Positions 35,692 to 45,235 of a stretch of DNA of 64,000 nucleotides are shown here, piece after piece. The notes below the pieces were generated by a model that saw nothing but the letters and a program-made list of their open reading frames with translations, was not told the origin of the DNA and searched no databases. How positions within the stretch are numbered: position 1 is the first letter of the stretch; each line of letters begins with the position of its first letter. Source of the DNA: Pseudomonas nicosulfuronedens (GTDB lineage: Bacteria > Pseudomonadota > Gammaproteobacteria > Pseudomonadales > Pseudomonadaceae); assembly GCF_005877905.1 (NCBI RefSeq), contig NZ_SWDV01000004.1, forward strand, positions 248,001 to 312,000. Direction: 5' to 3'. A program made the position numbers and the translations under genes.

Positions 35692-36385
35692 ACGCAATTT
35701 GTCATCCATCGGCAGTTCCGCCTTCGGCGATGACCTGCCGACGGTGGACGACTGCTGGAACCGCATCGGCGTGCGTGGCGACCGCAGCTGCCCGAAGCTG
35801 GCCGAGTACATCCATTGCCGCAATTGCCCGGTGCATGCCGCCGCTGCCATCAGCCTGCTGGACCGCTACGCGCTGGGCAGCGAAGGCGTGGAACTGGCTC
35901 CTGTCGAAGTCGCCGAAGCGGCTGTCGAGGAAGGCCGTCAGCACCTGATCTTCCGCCTTGGCGAGGAATGGTTGGGCCTGCCCACCCGTGCGCTGGCTGA
36001 GGTTGCTCCTGCGTGCGTGGTGCATTCGCTGCCGCACCAGCGCTCGCCCGCGCTGCTGGGCGTTGCCAATGTGCGCGGCACGCTGGTGGCCTGCATTTCC
36101 CTGGGCGAACTGCTGGGCCTCGACGCTCGCGCGGCCGCCCGTGACAACGCGCGCATCGTGCCGCGCATGCTGATCCTGGCCGCTGTCGGAGGGCCGATCA
36201 TTTCGCCGGTGGATGAAGTGGACGGCATCCATGAGCTGGACGAGAAGGCCATCGTCGAAGCCGCCTCCCAGAGCCACGCCGCCAACGACCGCTTCACCCG
36301 CGGGGTGATGCAGTGGCGCAATCGCAGCATCCGCCTGCTCGACCAGGAAGCCCTGCTCGACGCCGCTACCCGGAGCCTCGCATGA
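35684..36385 (+). CDS. wspD: WspD, CheW-like adaptor
   Basis: A 233-residue protein with an N-terminal extension containing three Cys (CWNRIGVRGDRSCPKL, HCRNCPVHAA) and a CheW domain from about residue 80 (LIFRLGEEWLGLPTRALAEV, VRGTLVACISLGELLG). It is the second coupling protein of the Wsp array. The start overlaps the wspC end by eight bases and has GAGGAG upstream. The CxxC-like cluster in the extension could bind metal or form a disulfide, which is inference. Confidence 0.88.
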   Translation: MVERNLSSIGSSAFGDDLPTVDDCWNRIGVRGDRSCPKLAEYIHCRNCPVHAAAAISLLDRYALGSEGVELAPVEVAEAAVEEGRQHLIFRLGEEWLGLPTRALAEVAPACVVHSLPHQRSPALLGVANVRGTLVACISLGELLGLDARAAARDNARIVPRMLILAAVGGPIISPVDEVDGIHELDEKAIVEAASQSHAANDRFTRGVMQWRNRSIRLLDQEALLDAATRSLA

Positions 36386-38679
36386 CCCCGGACCAGATGA
36401 AGGACGCGTCGATGCTGGAGCTGTTCCGCCTGGAGGCGGAGGCCCAGACGCAGGTGCTGGTGCAGGGCCTGATGGCGCTGGAGCGCAACCCGACCCAGGC
36501 CGACCAGCTCGAAGCCTGCATGCGCGCGGCGCACTCGCTCAAGGGCGCCGCGCGTATCGTCGGCCTCGATGCCGGCGTGCAAGTTGCCCACGTAATGGAG
36601 GACTGCCTGGTCGGTGCCCAGGAAGGCCGGCTGCTGCTGACCTCGGGGCATATCGACGCGTTGCTGGCCGGCACCGATATCCTCCTGCACATCGCCGATG
36701 CTCAGCCCGAGCGCGCCGAACAGGCCCAGCAGGGCGTGCCGGCCATGGTCGAACGCCTGCAGGCGCTGGTTTCCGGAAAGGCTCCGGCGCCGCCAACCGC
36801 GCCCGTTTCGGCACCCGTCCCAGAACTTGTCGAACCCCCTGCGCCGGCTGTCGAACCGCCCGCGCCCGCCGCTAACACTCCTGCTCCCGCCGAGCGGGCT
36901 CCGCGTCGTCGCTCCAGCGACAGCGATGAAGCCGGCGAGCGCGTGCTGCGGGTGACCGCCGAGCGCCTGAACCAGTTGCTCGACTACTCCAGCAAGTCGC
37001 TGGTGGAGTCCCAGCGCCTGAAGCCGCTGCTTGATTCGCTGCAGCGCCTCAAGCGTATCCAGGCCAGCGCCAGCCGTGTGCTCGACGGTGCCCGCGATGC
37101 CGCCAGTACGGCCAACCTCGACGCCGAAGCGCAGGCCTATCTGGCCGACGCACGCCGGCTGGTCGGTGAGTGCCAGCAACTGCTCAGCGAGCAGATCGCC
37201 GAGCTGGATGAGTTCAGCTTCAAGGCTGGCCAGCGAGCGCAGTCGCTTTATGACACCGCGCTGTCCTGCCGTATGCGGCCCTTCTCCGACGTGCTGTCCG
37301 GGCAGGCGCGGATGGTCCGCGACCTCGGCCGCTCGCTGGGCAAGACCGTGCGCCTGGACATCCAGGGCGCCACCACCCAGGTTGACCGCGACGTGCTGGA
37401 GAAGCTCGAAGCGCCGCTCACCCACTTGCTGCGCAACGCCGTCGACCACGGTATCGAATCCGCCGAAGTGCGCGCCCGCACCGGCAAGCCGGAGGAGGGC
37501 AGCATCCAGCTGCTGGCCCGCCATCACGCCGGCATGCTGGTGCTGGAGCTGCAGGACGACGGCGCTGGCGTCGATCTCGACCGCCTGCGCTCGGCCATCG
37601 TGCGCCGCCAGCTGTCCACCGAGGAAACGGTGGCGCGCCTCACCGAGGAAGAGCTGCTGAGCTTCCTGTTCCTGCCCGGGTTCAGCATGCGGGAGCAGGT
37701 GACCGAGGTGTCCGGCCGCGGCGTCGGCCTGGACGCCGTGCAGCACATGGTGCGCCAGCTGCGCGGTGGCATCCGCATGGAGCAGGTGCGAGGGCAGGGG
37801 GCGCACTTCCATCTGGAAGTACCGCTGACGCTGTCCGTGGTGCGCAGCCTGGTCGTCAGTATCGGTGGTGAGGCCTACGCCTTCCCACTGGCGCACATCG
37901 AACGCATGCGCCGCCTGGCGTCGGACGAAATCGTCCAGCTCGAAGGCCGCCAGCAGTTCTGGCACGAAGGCCGGCATGTCGGCCTGGTATCCGCCAGCCA
38001 GCTGTTGCAGCGCCCCGATGGTGAAGCCGCGCCGGACGAGATCCCGGTGGTGGTGATCCGCGATCGAGAAAGCGCCTACGGCGTGGCCGTGGAGAAGTTC
38101 CTCGGTGAGCGCACCCTGGTGGTAGTACCGCTGGATACCCGGCTGGGCAAGGTGCAGGACGTTTCCGCCGGCGCGCTGCTGGATGACGGCACACCGGTGC
38201 TGATCCTCGACGTCGAGGACATGCTGCGTTCAGTGGAAAAACTCCTGGCCACCGGCCGCCTGGAGCGCATCGACCCCACCGGTCGCCTACTGGGTCCGGC
38301 GCGCAAGCGCGTGCTGGTGGTGGATGATTCGCTCACCGTGCGCGAGCTGGAGCGCAAGCTCCTGCTGGGCCGGGGTTATGACGTCGCCGTGGCCGTGGAC
38401 GGCATGGACGGCTGGAACGCCTTGCGCTCGGAGCATTTCGACCTGGTCATTACCGACATCGACATGCCGCGCATGGACGGTATCGAGCTGGTCACCCTGA
38501 TTCGCCGCGACACCCGCTTGCAGTCGCTGCCGGTGATGGTGGTGTCCTACAAGGACCGCGAAGAAGACCGTCGGCGCGGCCTGGATGCCGGCGCCGACTA
38601 TTATCTGGCCAAGGCCAGCTTCCACGACGAGGCCCTGCTGGATGCGGTGGTCGACCTGATCGGAGGAGCACACGGGTGA
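36382..38679 (+). CDS. wspE: WspE, hybrid CheA-type histidine kinase with receiver
   Basis: A 765-residue protein. Hpt domain at residues 10-110 with phospho-acceptor His51 (CMRAAHSLKGAARIVG), a Pro/Ala linker, dimerisation helices, HATPase (LTHLLRNAVDHGIESAEVRA, ELQDDGAGVDLDRLR, GRGVGLDAVQ), CheW-like domain, and C-terminal receiver with phospho-acceptor Asp692 (LVITDIDMPRMDG). It phosphorylates WspR and WspF. The ATG overlaps the wspD stop (ATGA); an in-frame 23-codon extension is rejected. Confidence 0.92.
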   Translation: MTPDQMKDASMLELFRLEAEAQTQVLVQGLMALERNPTQADQLEACMRAAHSLKGAARIVGLDAGVQVAHVMEDCLVGAQEGRLLLTSGHIDALLAGTDILLHIADAQPERAEQAQQGVPAMVERLQALVSGKAPAPPTAPVSAPVPELVEPPAPAVEPPAPAANTPAPAERAPRRRSSDSDEAGERVLRVTAERLNQLLDYSSKSLVESQRLKPLLDSLQRLKRIQASASRVLDGARDAASTANLDAEAQAYLADARRLVGECQQLLSEQIAELDEFSFKAGQRAQSLYDTALSCRMRPFSDVLSGQARMVRDLGRSLGKTVRLDIQGATTQVDRDVLEKLEAPLTHLLRNAVDHGIESAEVRARTGKPEEGSIQLLARHHAGMLVLELQDDGAGVDLDRLRSAIVRRQLSTEETVARLTEEELLSFLFLPGFSMREQVTEVSGRGVGLDAVQHMVRQLRGGIRMEQVRGQGAHFHLEVPLTLSVVRSLVVSIGGEAYAFPLAHIERMRRLASDEIVQLEGRQQFWHEGRHVGLVSASQLLQRPDGEAAPDEIPVVVIRDRESAYGVAVEKFLGERTLVVVPLDTRLGKVQDVSAGALLDDGTPVLILDVEDMLRSVEKLLATGRLERIDPTGRLLGPARKRVLVVDDSLTVRELERKLLLGRGYDVAVAVDGMDGWNALRSEHFDLVITDIDMPRMDGIELVTLIRRDTRLQSLPVMVVSYKDREEDRRRGLDAGADYYLAKASFHDEALLDAVVDLIGGAHG

Positions 38680-39683
38680 AGATAGGGATAGTCAACGACA
38701 TGCCGCTGGCGGTGGAAGCGATGCGCCGCGCGCTCGCCTTCGAACCGGCGCATCGCGTCGTCTGGGTCGCTGCCAATGGCGCCGAAGCGCTGGAGATGTG
38801 CGCCGCGCACAAGCCCGACGTGATCCTCATGGACCTGCTGATGCCAGTGATGGATGGCGTCGAGGCCACCCGCCGGATCATGGCCCAGAGCCCCTGCGCG
38901 ATTATCGTCGTCACGGTCGACCTGGAACAGAACATGAGCCGGGTGTTCGACGCCATGGGCAACGGTGCAGTTGATGCGGTGAATACCCCGATCATCGGCG
39001 TCGGCGATCCCGCCGAAGCGGCCCGCCCGCTGCTGCGCAAGTTGCAGAACCTGGCCTGGCTCACCGCCCCGCGCGATACCCGGCCCACTACCAGCGTTTC
39101 CCCGGTACGCAAGGGGGGCGGCGCGCGCAAGCTGATCGCCATCGGCTCCTCGGCAGGCGGCCCGGCGGCGCTGGCGGACCTGTTCGCCCGGCTGCCGGCG
39201 GATTTCCCGGCGGCCGTCGTGGTGGTCCAGCACGTCGACGAGGTGTTCGCCGCCGGCATGGCCGAGTGGCTGTCCACCCAGTCGAAGATTCCCGTGCGCC
39301 TGGCGCGCAATGGCGAGCCGCCGCAGCCCGGCTGTGTGTTGCTGGCCGCGACCAATCACCATATCCGTCTGGTCAAGGGCGGTGAACTGGCCTACACCGC
39401 CGAGCCCAGCGGGCACATCTACCGGCCATCGATCGATGTGTTCTTCGACAGTGTGGTGGAACACTGGTCCGGCGATGCGGTCGGCGTGCTGCTCACCGGC
39501 ATGGGCCGGGACGGTGCCGAAGGATTGAAACGCATGCGTGCGCGCGGCTTTTTGACGCTGGCCCAGGACCAGGCCAGCAGCGCCGTGTACGGTATGCCCA
39601 AGGCTGCGGCGGCGATCGGTGCCGCGGTGGAGATTCGTGCACTGGGCGACATTGCCCGAAGACTCGCTGAGGTCTGCGCCTGA
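38676..39683 (+). CDS. wspF: WspF, CheB-type methylesterase
   Basis: A 335-residue protein, the length recalled for PAO1 WspF. The receiver has Asp53 in [13 protein letters not shown]. The C-terminal methylesterase has the nucleophile Ser in [11 protein letters not shown], the His in [19 protein letters not shown] and the Asp in [13 protein letters not shown]. It demethylates WspA and dampens signalling; loss-of-function mutants hyperactivate WspR and give wrinkly colonies. The GTG start overlaps the wspE stop (GTGA). It is intact here. Confidence 0.92.
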   Translation: MKIGIVNDMPLAVEAMRRALAFEPAHRVVWVAANGAEALEMCAAHKPDVILMDLLMPVMDGVEATRRIMAQSPCAIIVVTVDLEQNMSRVFDAMGNGAVDAVNTPIIGVGDPAEAARPLLRKLQNLAWLTAPRDTRPTTSVSPVRKGGGARKLIAIGSSAGGPAALADLFARLPADFPAAVVVVQHVDEVFAAGMAEWLSTQSKIPVRLARNGEPPQPGCVLLAATNHHIRLVKGGELAYTAEPSGHIYRPSIDVFFDSVVEHWSGDAVGVLLTGMGRDGAEGLKRMRARGFLTLAQDQASSAVYGMPKAAAAIGAAVEIRALGDIARRLAEVCA

Positions 39684-39708
39684 GCGCAGCCTACGGAGCC
39701 CCCATCAG

Positions 39709-40719
39709 ATGAACCCTTTGACGAGTGACTACCCCGTGAACACCCCAGGCGATTCCGCTGTGATGGTGCTGTTGGTCGACGATCAGCCGATGATCGGCGA
39801 GGCCGTGCGCCGCGCGCTGGCGGACGACCCCAGCATCGACTTCCATTTCTGCTCCGATCCGCACCAGGCCATCGCCCTGGCCATCCAGATCAAGCCCACG
39901 GTGATCCTCCAGGATCTGGTGATGCCCGGCGCCGATGGCCTTTCGCTGGTGCGCGAGTACCGTGCCAACCCGGCTACCCGCGACCTGCCGATCATCGTCC
40001 TGTCGACCAAGGAAGACCCGGCGGTCAAGAGCGCGGCATTCAGCGCCGGCGCCAACGACTACCTGGTCAAGCTGCCCGATGCCATCGAGTTGATTGCCCG
40101 GGTGCGCTACCACTCGCGTTCCTACCTCGCGCTGCTGCAGCGTGACGAGGCCTACCGCGCCCTGCGCGAGAGCCAGCAGCAGCTGTTGGAAACCAACCTG
40201 GTGCTGCAGCGGCTGATGAATTCCGACGGCCTGACCGGGCTGTCCAACCGCCGACACTTCGACGAATACCTGGAAATGGAGTGGCGTCGCGGCCTGCGCG
40301 ACCAGACGCAGCTGTCGATCCTGCTGATCGACGTGGATCACTTCAAGGCCTACAACGACACCTTCGGCCACGTGCAGGGCGACGAGGCGCTGCGCCAGGT
40401 GGCCGGGGCGATCCGTACCAGTGCCAGCCGCCCCTCGGACCTGCCGGCGCGTTACGGCGGCGAGGAGTTCGTCATGGTCCTGCCCAACACCTCGCCCGGC
40501 GGCGCGCGCCTGCTGGCGGAGAAGCTGCGGCGCCTGGTGCAGGACCTGAACATCCGCCATGAACTGCCGACACCGGGTTCGTCGCTGACCATCAGCATCG
40601 GCGTGGCGACCCTGATCCCCCAGGCCGGGCAGGCCTGCCGCCAGCTCATCGAATTGGCCGACCAGGCGCTCTACAACGCCAAGCACGGTGGTCGAAACCA
40701 GGTGGCCATCGCCGGCTGA
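39709..40719 (+). CDS. wspR: WspR, receiver-GGDEF diguanylate cyclase
   Basis: A 336-residue protein. Receiver with Asp69 in [18 protein letters not shown] domain from about residue 160, opening [20 protein letters not shown]. The active-site motif is GGEEF at 250-254, and the allosteric inhibitory site RxxD is intact at Arg241-Asp244 (RPSD). It makes c-di-GMP when phosphorylated by WspE, favouring attachment. GGAG lies 11 bases before the ATG; the gene begins 25 bp after wspF. It is slightly shorter than PAO1 WspR (347 recalled) because the N- and C-terminal tails differ. Confidence 0.92.
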   Translation: MNPLTSDYPVNTPGDSAVMVLLVDDQPMIGEAVRRALADDPSIDFHFCSDPHQAIALAIQIKPTVILQDLVMPGADGLSLVREYRANPATRDLPIIVLSTKEDPAVKSAAFSAGANDYLVKLPDAIELIARVRYHSRSYLALLQRDEAYRALRESQQQLLETNLVLQRLMNSDGLTGLSNRRHFDEYLEMEWRRGLRDQTQLSILLIDVDHFKAYNDTFGHVQGDEALRQVAGAIRTSASRPSDLPARYGGEEFVMVLPNTSPGGARLLAEKLRRLVQDLNIRHELPTPGSSLTISIGVATLIPQAGQACRQLIELADQALYNAKHGGRNQVAIAG

Positions 40720-40838
40720 ACGGGCGGGGAGGGTGCGGAAACGGTGAGCGTGCTTTGTCGTAAAGCCTGAAAGGGTGACAAAAAATCACGTATACTTGCC
40801 GGCTTTTCTACGCCCTTTACCCGTGAGAGATGCCCGCC

Positions 40839-41934
40839 ATGGAAATCCAACCGATCCTCAACAGCATCAAGGACCTCTCCGACCGTACCCATTCGATTCG
40901 GGGGTATCTTTGACTACGATCTGAAACATGATCGTCTGATCGAAGTAAACCGCGAACTGGAAGACCCGGCGGTCTGGAACAAGCCCGAATACGCCCAGAA
41001 CCTGGGCCGCGAGCGCGCCATGCTGGCGCAGATCGTCGAGACCCTCGACGAGCTCACCGGCGGTCTGGCCGATTCCCGCGACCTGCTCGACATGGCGGTC
41101 GAGGAGAATGACGAAGGCGCCGTCGGCGACGTTGAAGCCGAAGTCCAGCGCCTGCGCGAAATCCTCGAGAAGCTCGAATTCCGCCGCATGTTCAGTGGCG
41201 AGATGGACCCCAACAACGCCTACCTGGACATCCAGGCCGGCTCCGGCGGCACCGAAGCCCAGGACTGGGCCAACATGCTGCTGCGCATGTACCTGCGCTG
41301 GGCGGACAAGAACGGCTTCGATGCCGAGATCGTCGAGCTGTCCGAAGGCGAAGTCGCCGGCATCAAGGGCGCCACCGTGCACATCAAGGGCGAGTACGCG
41401 TTCGGCTGGCTGCGCACCGAGATCGGCGTGCACCGTCTGGTGCGCAAGAGCCCGTTCGATTCCGGCAACCGTCGCCATACCTCGTTCACCGCGGTGTTCG
41501 TCTCGCCTGAGATCGACGACAACATCGAGATCGAGATCAACCCGGCCGACCTGCGCATCGACACCTACCGCTCCTCCGGCGCGGGCGGTCAGCACGTGAA
41601 CACCACCGACTCCGCGGTGCGTATCACCCACGTGCCGACCAACACCGTGGTGGCGTGCCAGAACGAACGCTCCCAGCACGCCAACAAGGACACCGCCATG
41701 AAGATGCTGCGGGCCCGGTTGTACGAGCAGGAGATGCAAAAGCGCACCGCCGCCTCGCAGGCGCTGGAAGACACCAAGTCCGATATCGGCTGGGGTCACC
41801 AGATCCGTTCCTACGTGCTCGACCAGTCGCGCATCAAGGACCTGCGTACCGGCGTGGAACGCAGCGATTGTGACAAGGTGCTCGACGGCGACCTGAACGA
41901 GTACCTCGAGGCCAGCCTCAAGCAAGGGCTCTGA
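40839..41934 (+). CDS. prfB: Peptide chain release factor 2, programmed +1 frameshift
   Basis: RF2, 364 residues after frameshifting. The first 24 codons (40839-40910) end at an in-frame TGA; translation shifts +1 on CTT and continues from GAC at 40914. The catalytic GGQ is in GAGGQHVN, and the codon-reading tripeptide SPF is in [12 protein letters not shown]2 terminates at UAA and UGA; the frameshift gives autoregulation because low RF2 favours shifting over termination. It lies downstream of wspR and upstream of lysS, as in many gamma-proteobacteria. Confidence 0.97.
40899..40914 (+). promoter_or_regulatory. prfB: prfB +1 programmed frameshift site
   Basis: CGGGGGTATCTTTGAC: an internal GGGGG Shine-Dalgarno-like run, then the slippery CTT followed by TGA and C, the conserved bacterial RF2 arrangement. 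Confidence 0.96.
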
Positions 41935-41948
41935 CGCAGAGCCCCATT

Positions 41949-42007
41949 GTAGGAGCGAGCTTGCTCGCGAACCCGTCCAAGAGCTTCGCGAGCAAGCTCG
42001 CTCCTAC
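41949..42007. repeat. Family C repeat pair, copy 3 (REP-like)
   Basis: GTAGGAGCGAGCTTGCTCGC and its inverted partner ending CAAGCTCGCTCCTAC, separated by about 12 bases. It lies in the 117-bp prfB-lysS spacer. Confidence 0.85.
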
Positions 42008-42051
42008 ACGTATCCCCCAATTTGATTTAGACGCCAGGCAGATAGACGACC

Positions 42052-43557
42052 ATGAGCGACCAACAACTCGACCAGCACGAACTGCAACAGGAAGAAAACA
42101 AGCTGATCGCCCAGCGCAAGGAAAAGCTTGCCGCCGTGCGTGAGGCCAAGGCCATCGCCTTCCCCAACGACTTCCGCCGCGAGAACTACTTCGCGGACCT
42201 GCAGAAACAGTACGAAACCGCGACCAAGGAAGAGCTGGAAGCAGCCGCCATCCCGGTCAAGGTTGCCGGTCGCATCATGCTCAACCGCGGCTCCTTCATC
42301 GTTCTGCAGGACAGCAGCGGCCGCCTGCAGGTCTACGTGAACCGCAAGACCCTGCCCGAAGAGACCCTGGCCGAGATCAAGACCTGGGACCTGGGCGACA
42401 TCATCGGCGCCGAAGGCACCCTGGCCCGTTCCGGCAAGGGCGACCTGTACGTCGAGATGACCAGCGTGCGCCTGCTGACCAAGTCGCTGCGCCCGCTGCC
42501 GGACAAGCACCACGGCCTGACCGACACCGAGCAGCGCTACCGCCAGCGCTACGTCGACCTGATCGTCAACGAAGAAACCCGCCATACCTTCCGTGTGCGT
42601 TCCCAGGTCATCGCCCACATCCGTCGCTTCCTGTCCGATCGCGGCTTCCTCGAAGTGGAAACCCCGATGCTGCAGACCATCCCCGGCGGCGCGGCGGCCA
42701 AGCCCTTCGAAACCCACCACAATGCGCTGGACATGGCCATGTTCCTGCGGATCGCCCCGGAGCTGTACCTCAAGCGCCTGGTGGTCGGTGGCTTCGAGAA
42801 GGTCTTCGAGATCAACCGCAACTTCCGTAACGAAGGCGTCTCGACCCGGCACAACCCCGAGTTCACCATGCTCGAGTTCTACCAGGCCTACGCCGACTAC
42901 GAAGACAACATGGACCTGACGGAGGAGCTGTTCCGCGAGCTGGCCCAGGCCGTGCTCGGCAGTACCGACGTGCCCTATGGCGACAAGGTCTTCCACTTTG
43001 GCGAGCCGTTTGCCCGCCTGTCCGTGTTCGACGCCATCCTCAAGTACAACCCGGAACTCACCGCGGCTGACCTGACCGACCTCGAGAAGGCCCGCGCCAT
43101 CGCCAAGAAGGCCGGCGCCAAGGTCCTCGGCCACGAAGGCCTGGGCAAGCTGCAGGTGATGATTTTCGAAGAGCTGGTCGAGCACAAGCTGGAGCAGCCG
43201 CACTTCATCACCCAGTACCCGTTCGAAGTGTCCCCGCTGGCGCGCCGCAACGACAACGACCCGAGCGTTACCGACCGCTTCGAGCTGTTCATCGGTGGCC
43301 GCGAGATCGCCAACGCCTACTCCGAGCTCAACGACGCCGAAGACCAGGCCGAGCGCTTCATGCTGCAGGTCAAGGAGAAGGATGCCGGTGACGACGAGGC
43401 GATGCACTACGACGCCGACTTCGTCAACGCGCTCGAATACGGCATGCCACCCACCGCCGGCGAAGGCATCGGCATCGACCGCCTGGTGATGCTGCTGACC
43501 AACTCGCCGTCGATCCGCGACGTCATCCTCTTCCCGCACATGCGCCCGCAGGCGTAA
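42052..43557 (+). CDS. lysS: Lysyl-tRNA synthetase, class II
   Basis: A 501-residue class II synthetase. The N-terminal OB-fold anticodon-binding domain includes [20 protein letters not shown]. Motif 1 is [20 protein letters not shown], motif 2 [20 protein letters not shown], motif 3 [13 protein letters not shown]. It charges tRNA-Lys. The prfB-lysS order is conserved in many bacteria. Confidence 0.97.
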   Translation: MSDQQLDQHELQQEENKLIAQRKEKLAAVREAKAIAFPNDFRRENYFADLQKQYETATKEELEAAAIPVKVAGRIMLNRGSFIVLQDSSGRLQVYVNRKTLPEETLAEIKTWDLGDIIGAEGTLARSGKGDLYVEMTSVRLLTKSLRPLPDKHHGLTDTEQRYRQRYVDLIVNEETRHTFRVRSQVIAHIRRFLSDRGFLEVETPMLQTIPGGAAAKPFETHHNALDMAMFLRIAPELYLKRLVVGGFEKVFEINRNFRNEGVSTRHNPEFTMLEFYQAYADYEDNMDLTEELFRELAQAVLGSTDVPYGDKVFHFGEPFARLSVFDAILKYNPELTAADLTDLEKARAIAKKAGAKVLGHEGLGKLQVMIFEELVEHKLEQPHFITQYPFEVSPLARRNDNDPSVTDRFELFIGGREIANAYSELNDAEDQAERFMLQVKEKDAGDDEAMHYDADFVNALEYGMPPTAGEGIGIDRLVMLLTNSPSIRDVILFPHMRPQA

Positions 43558-43570
43558 GTGCAGGATCGGT

Positions 43571-43604
43571 GAGAAAGGCCGCCTTCGGGCGGCCTTTCTC
43601 GTTT
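43571..43604 (+). terminator. Intrinsic terminator of lysS
   Basis: GAGAAAGGCCGCC pairs exactly with GGCGGCCTTTCTC around a TTCG tetraloop (43571-43600), then GTTT. Confidence 0.88.
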
Positions 43605-43847
43605 GGGCAGCGGACGGCTTTTGTAGGAACGTGGGATTTGGGCGGTATGCCATCCGACGAAGTGCACCCGCGCACCGTGGCTCGGCGTGCCTGTGGCACG
43701 TCTCACTCCCAGGCCTGATTCCCAGCCGCCTGCTCTGCCTCGCGGTCTGCTCTGTGCGCCGGTGTCGCAGCTGCACGGCGGCAATTGTTTTCCCACAGAA
43801 AAGCTCGAACAATGCGCCATCAGGCCGCGCCGCCGGAGGTAATGCCA

Positions 43848-44564
43848 GTGACCCAAGTGTCCCCGCGAGACAGCGCAGCGCAAGTCGCCAGCGCCATCGC
43901 AGAAAGTGTCAAATACCAAGGCCGCAAGGCCAGCCGCCAGGGCAGCGAGCAGCGCCGCCAGGCGATCCTCGACGCCGCCCTGCGGATCATCGTGCGTGAT
44001 GGTGTCCGCGCCGTGCGCCACCGCGCCGTGGCCGCCGAGGCGGGTGTGCCGCTATCGGCCACGACGTATTACTTCAAGGATATCCAGGACCTCATCACCG
44101 ACACCTTCGCGCTGTTCGTCGAACGCAGCGCCGAAGCCCTGTCGACTTTCTGGGGCAGCGTCGAGGGTGACCTTCAGGCCATGGCCGCCGGCCTCGCCCA
44201 GGACGACCCGCAGGCACGCCGGGAGTTGACCGCCAATATCGTCGAGCTGGCGATCAAGTACGTGCAGGTCCAGCTCACCGAGCGCCGCGAGCACCTGCTG
44301 GCCGAACAGGCCTTCCGCCAGGAAGCGCTGCTCAACCCCAGCCTCAGCGATCTGGCGCAGCGTCACCGGCGGATTCTGTCCCTGGGCGTAGTGCATTTCT
44401 TCGAAGTGCTCGGCTCCAGACAGCCCGAGCAGGATGCCCGGGTGTTGACGGCCATCATCCTGCAGATGGAGTATCAGGGCCTGCTGGACGGGGCCGATCA
44501 CCTGCAGATCGAGGAAATGCGTGCCATCCTTAGCCGCTATCTCGACCTGGTGATGGGCCTGTAG
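43848..44564 (+). CDS. TetR-family transcriptional regulator
   Basis: About 238 residues from the GTG at 43848, which has GGAGG eight bases upstream; ATGs at 43842 and 43785 are in frame but less well placed. The helix-turn-helix is RRQAILDAALRIIVRDGVRA, RHRAVAAEAGVPLSATTYYF. The C-terminal ligand domain is helical. An N-terminal extension of about 40 residues precedes the DNA-binding domain. I recall a TetR gene in the same place after lysS in PAO1 (PA3699). The targets are unknown. Confidence 0.82.
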   Translation: MTQVSPRDSAAQVASAIAESVKYQGRKASRQGSEQRRQAILDAALRIIVRDGVRAVRHRAVAAEAGVPLSATTYYFKDIQDLITDTFALFVERSAEALSTFWGSVEGDLQAMAAGLAQDDPQARRELTANIVELAIKYVQVQLTERREHLLAEQAFRQEALLNPSLSDLAQRHRRILSLGVVHFFEVLGSRQPEQDARVLTAIILQMEYQGLLDGADHLQIEEMRAILSRYLDLVMGL

Positions 44565-44582
44565 CCCCGGCTGCTGCATTCC

Positions 44583-44606
44583 AACCCCGCCATCCGGCGG
44601 GGTTTT
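44583..44606 (+). terminator. Intrinsic terminator after the TetR gene
   Basis: AACCCCGCC pairs with GGCGGGGTT around ATCC, followed by TTTT. Confidence 0.8.
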
Positions 44607-44671
44607 CGTGTCGGAACTCTGGAGGCCTCTGCGCATCGCATGGGAAGGCATCCGGACCTAAGGAGGGCGTG

Positions 44672-45235
44672 ATGAAAGTCTGGCGTGCACTGCTGCTGTT
44701 GAGCATCGGCCTGCTCAGTGGCTGTCTGGTGACGTTCAAGGACCCGATTCCGGCCAACGAGCCCGCTCCGGCTCACCTGCTGGGCCAGTGGTCGCGTGTG
44801 GACGAGTACGGCGAGGAGCAGTTCCTCGAAGTCACCCGTTCCGGCTCCAACCTTTACCGCGCTGTCAGCTATGTCGACAGCAAGGACAATACCGACAGCG
44901 TCGAGGACTTCGGCTTCACCGTCGCCCACCACGGCAAGCGCTGGTACCTGTCGGCCGGTTTGCCGAAAAGCATGGGTGGCAACTTCGCCCTGGCCGGCTT
45001 CGAGATCACCGACAAGGACGAACTGGTGATCTATAACCTGGATGTCGAGCACATCCTGCAGGACATGAAGGAAGGCGCGCTCAAGGGCGAGAAGGTCGAC
45101 ACCGAGCAGGGCGCCGGCGCCCTGGTGACCAGCCCGTTGCCCCAGGTGATCACCTACCTCAACGATCCGGCCAACTCTGATGTGTTCGTCGAAGCGCTGC
45201 GCTTTTCGCGCGTGACCCCGGGAGAACAGCAATGA
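44672..45235 (+). CDS. Predicted lipoprotein
   Basis: A 187-residue protein. MKVWRALLLLSIGLLSGCLV is a lipoprotein signal with lipobox LSGC. The mature domain is strand-rich (WSRVDEYGEEQFLEVTRSGS, HHGKRWYLSAGLPKSMGG). AAGGAGG precedes; the GTG one codon upstream is an alternative. The stop overlaps the next gene's ATG (ATGA), so it is coupled to the DUF1704 gene. Function unknown. Confidence 0.78.
   Translation: MKVWRALLLLSIGLLSGCLVTFKDPIPANEPAPAHLLGQWSRVDEYGEEQFLEVTRSGSNLYRAVSYVDSKDNTDSVEDFGFTVAHHGKRWYLSAGLPKSMGGNFALAGFEITDKDELVIYNLDVEHILQDMKEGALKGEKVDTEQGAGALVTSPLPQVITYLNDPANSDVFVEALRFSRVTPGEQQ

Noticed and set aside
35938-37977. Long minus-strand open frame opposite wspD and wspE
   Set aside because: Antisense to motif-verified genes; the translation has no recognisable domain.
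40839-41934. prfB as a pseudogene because of an in-frame TGA at codon 25
   Set aside because: The stop sits in the conserved RF2 frameshift context, and the remaining frame is full length with GGQ and SPF intact.
42004-43812. 600-codon minus-strand frame opposite lysS
   Set aside because: An antisense shadow of a gene with all class II motifs. The translation is Val/Gly/Ala-rich without domain features.
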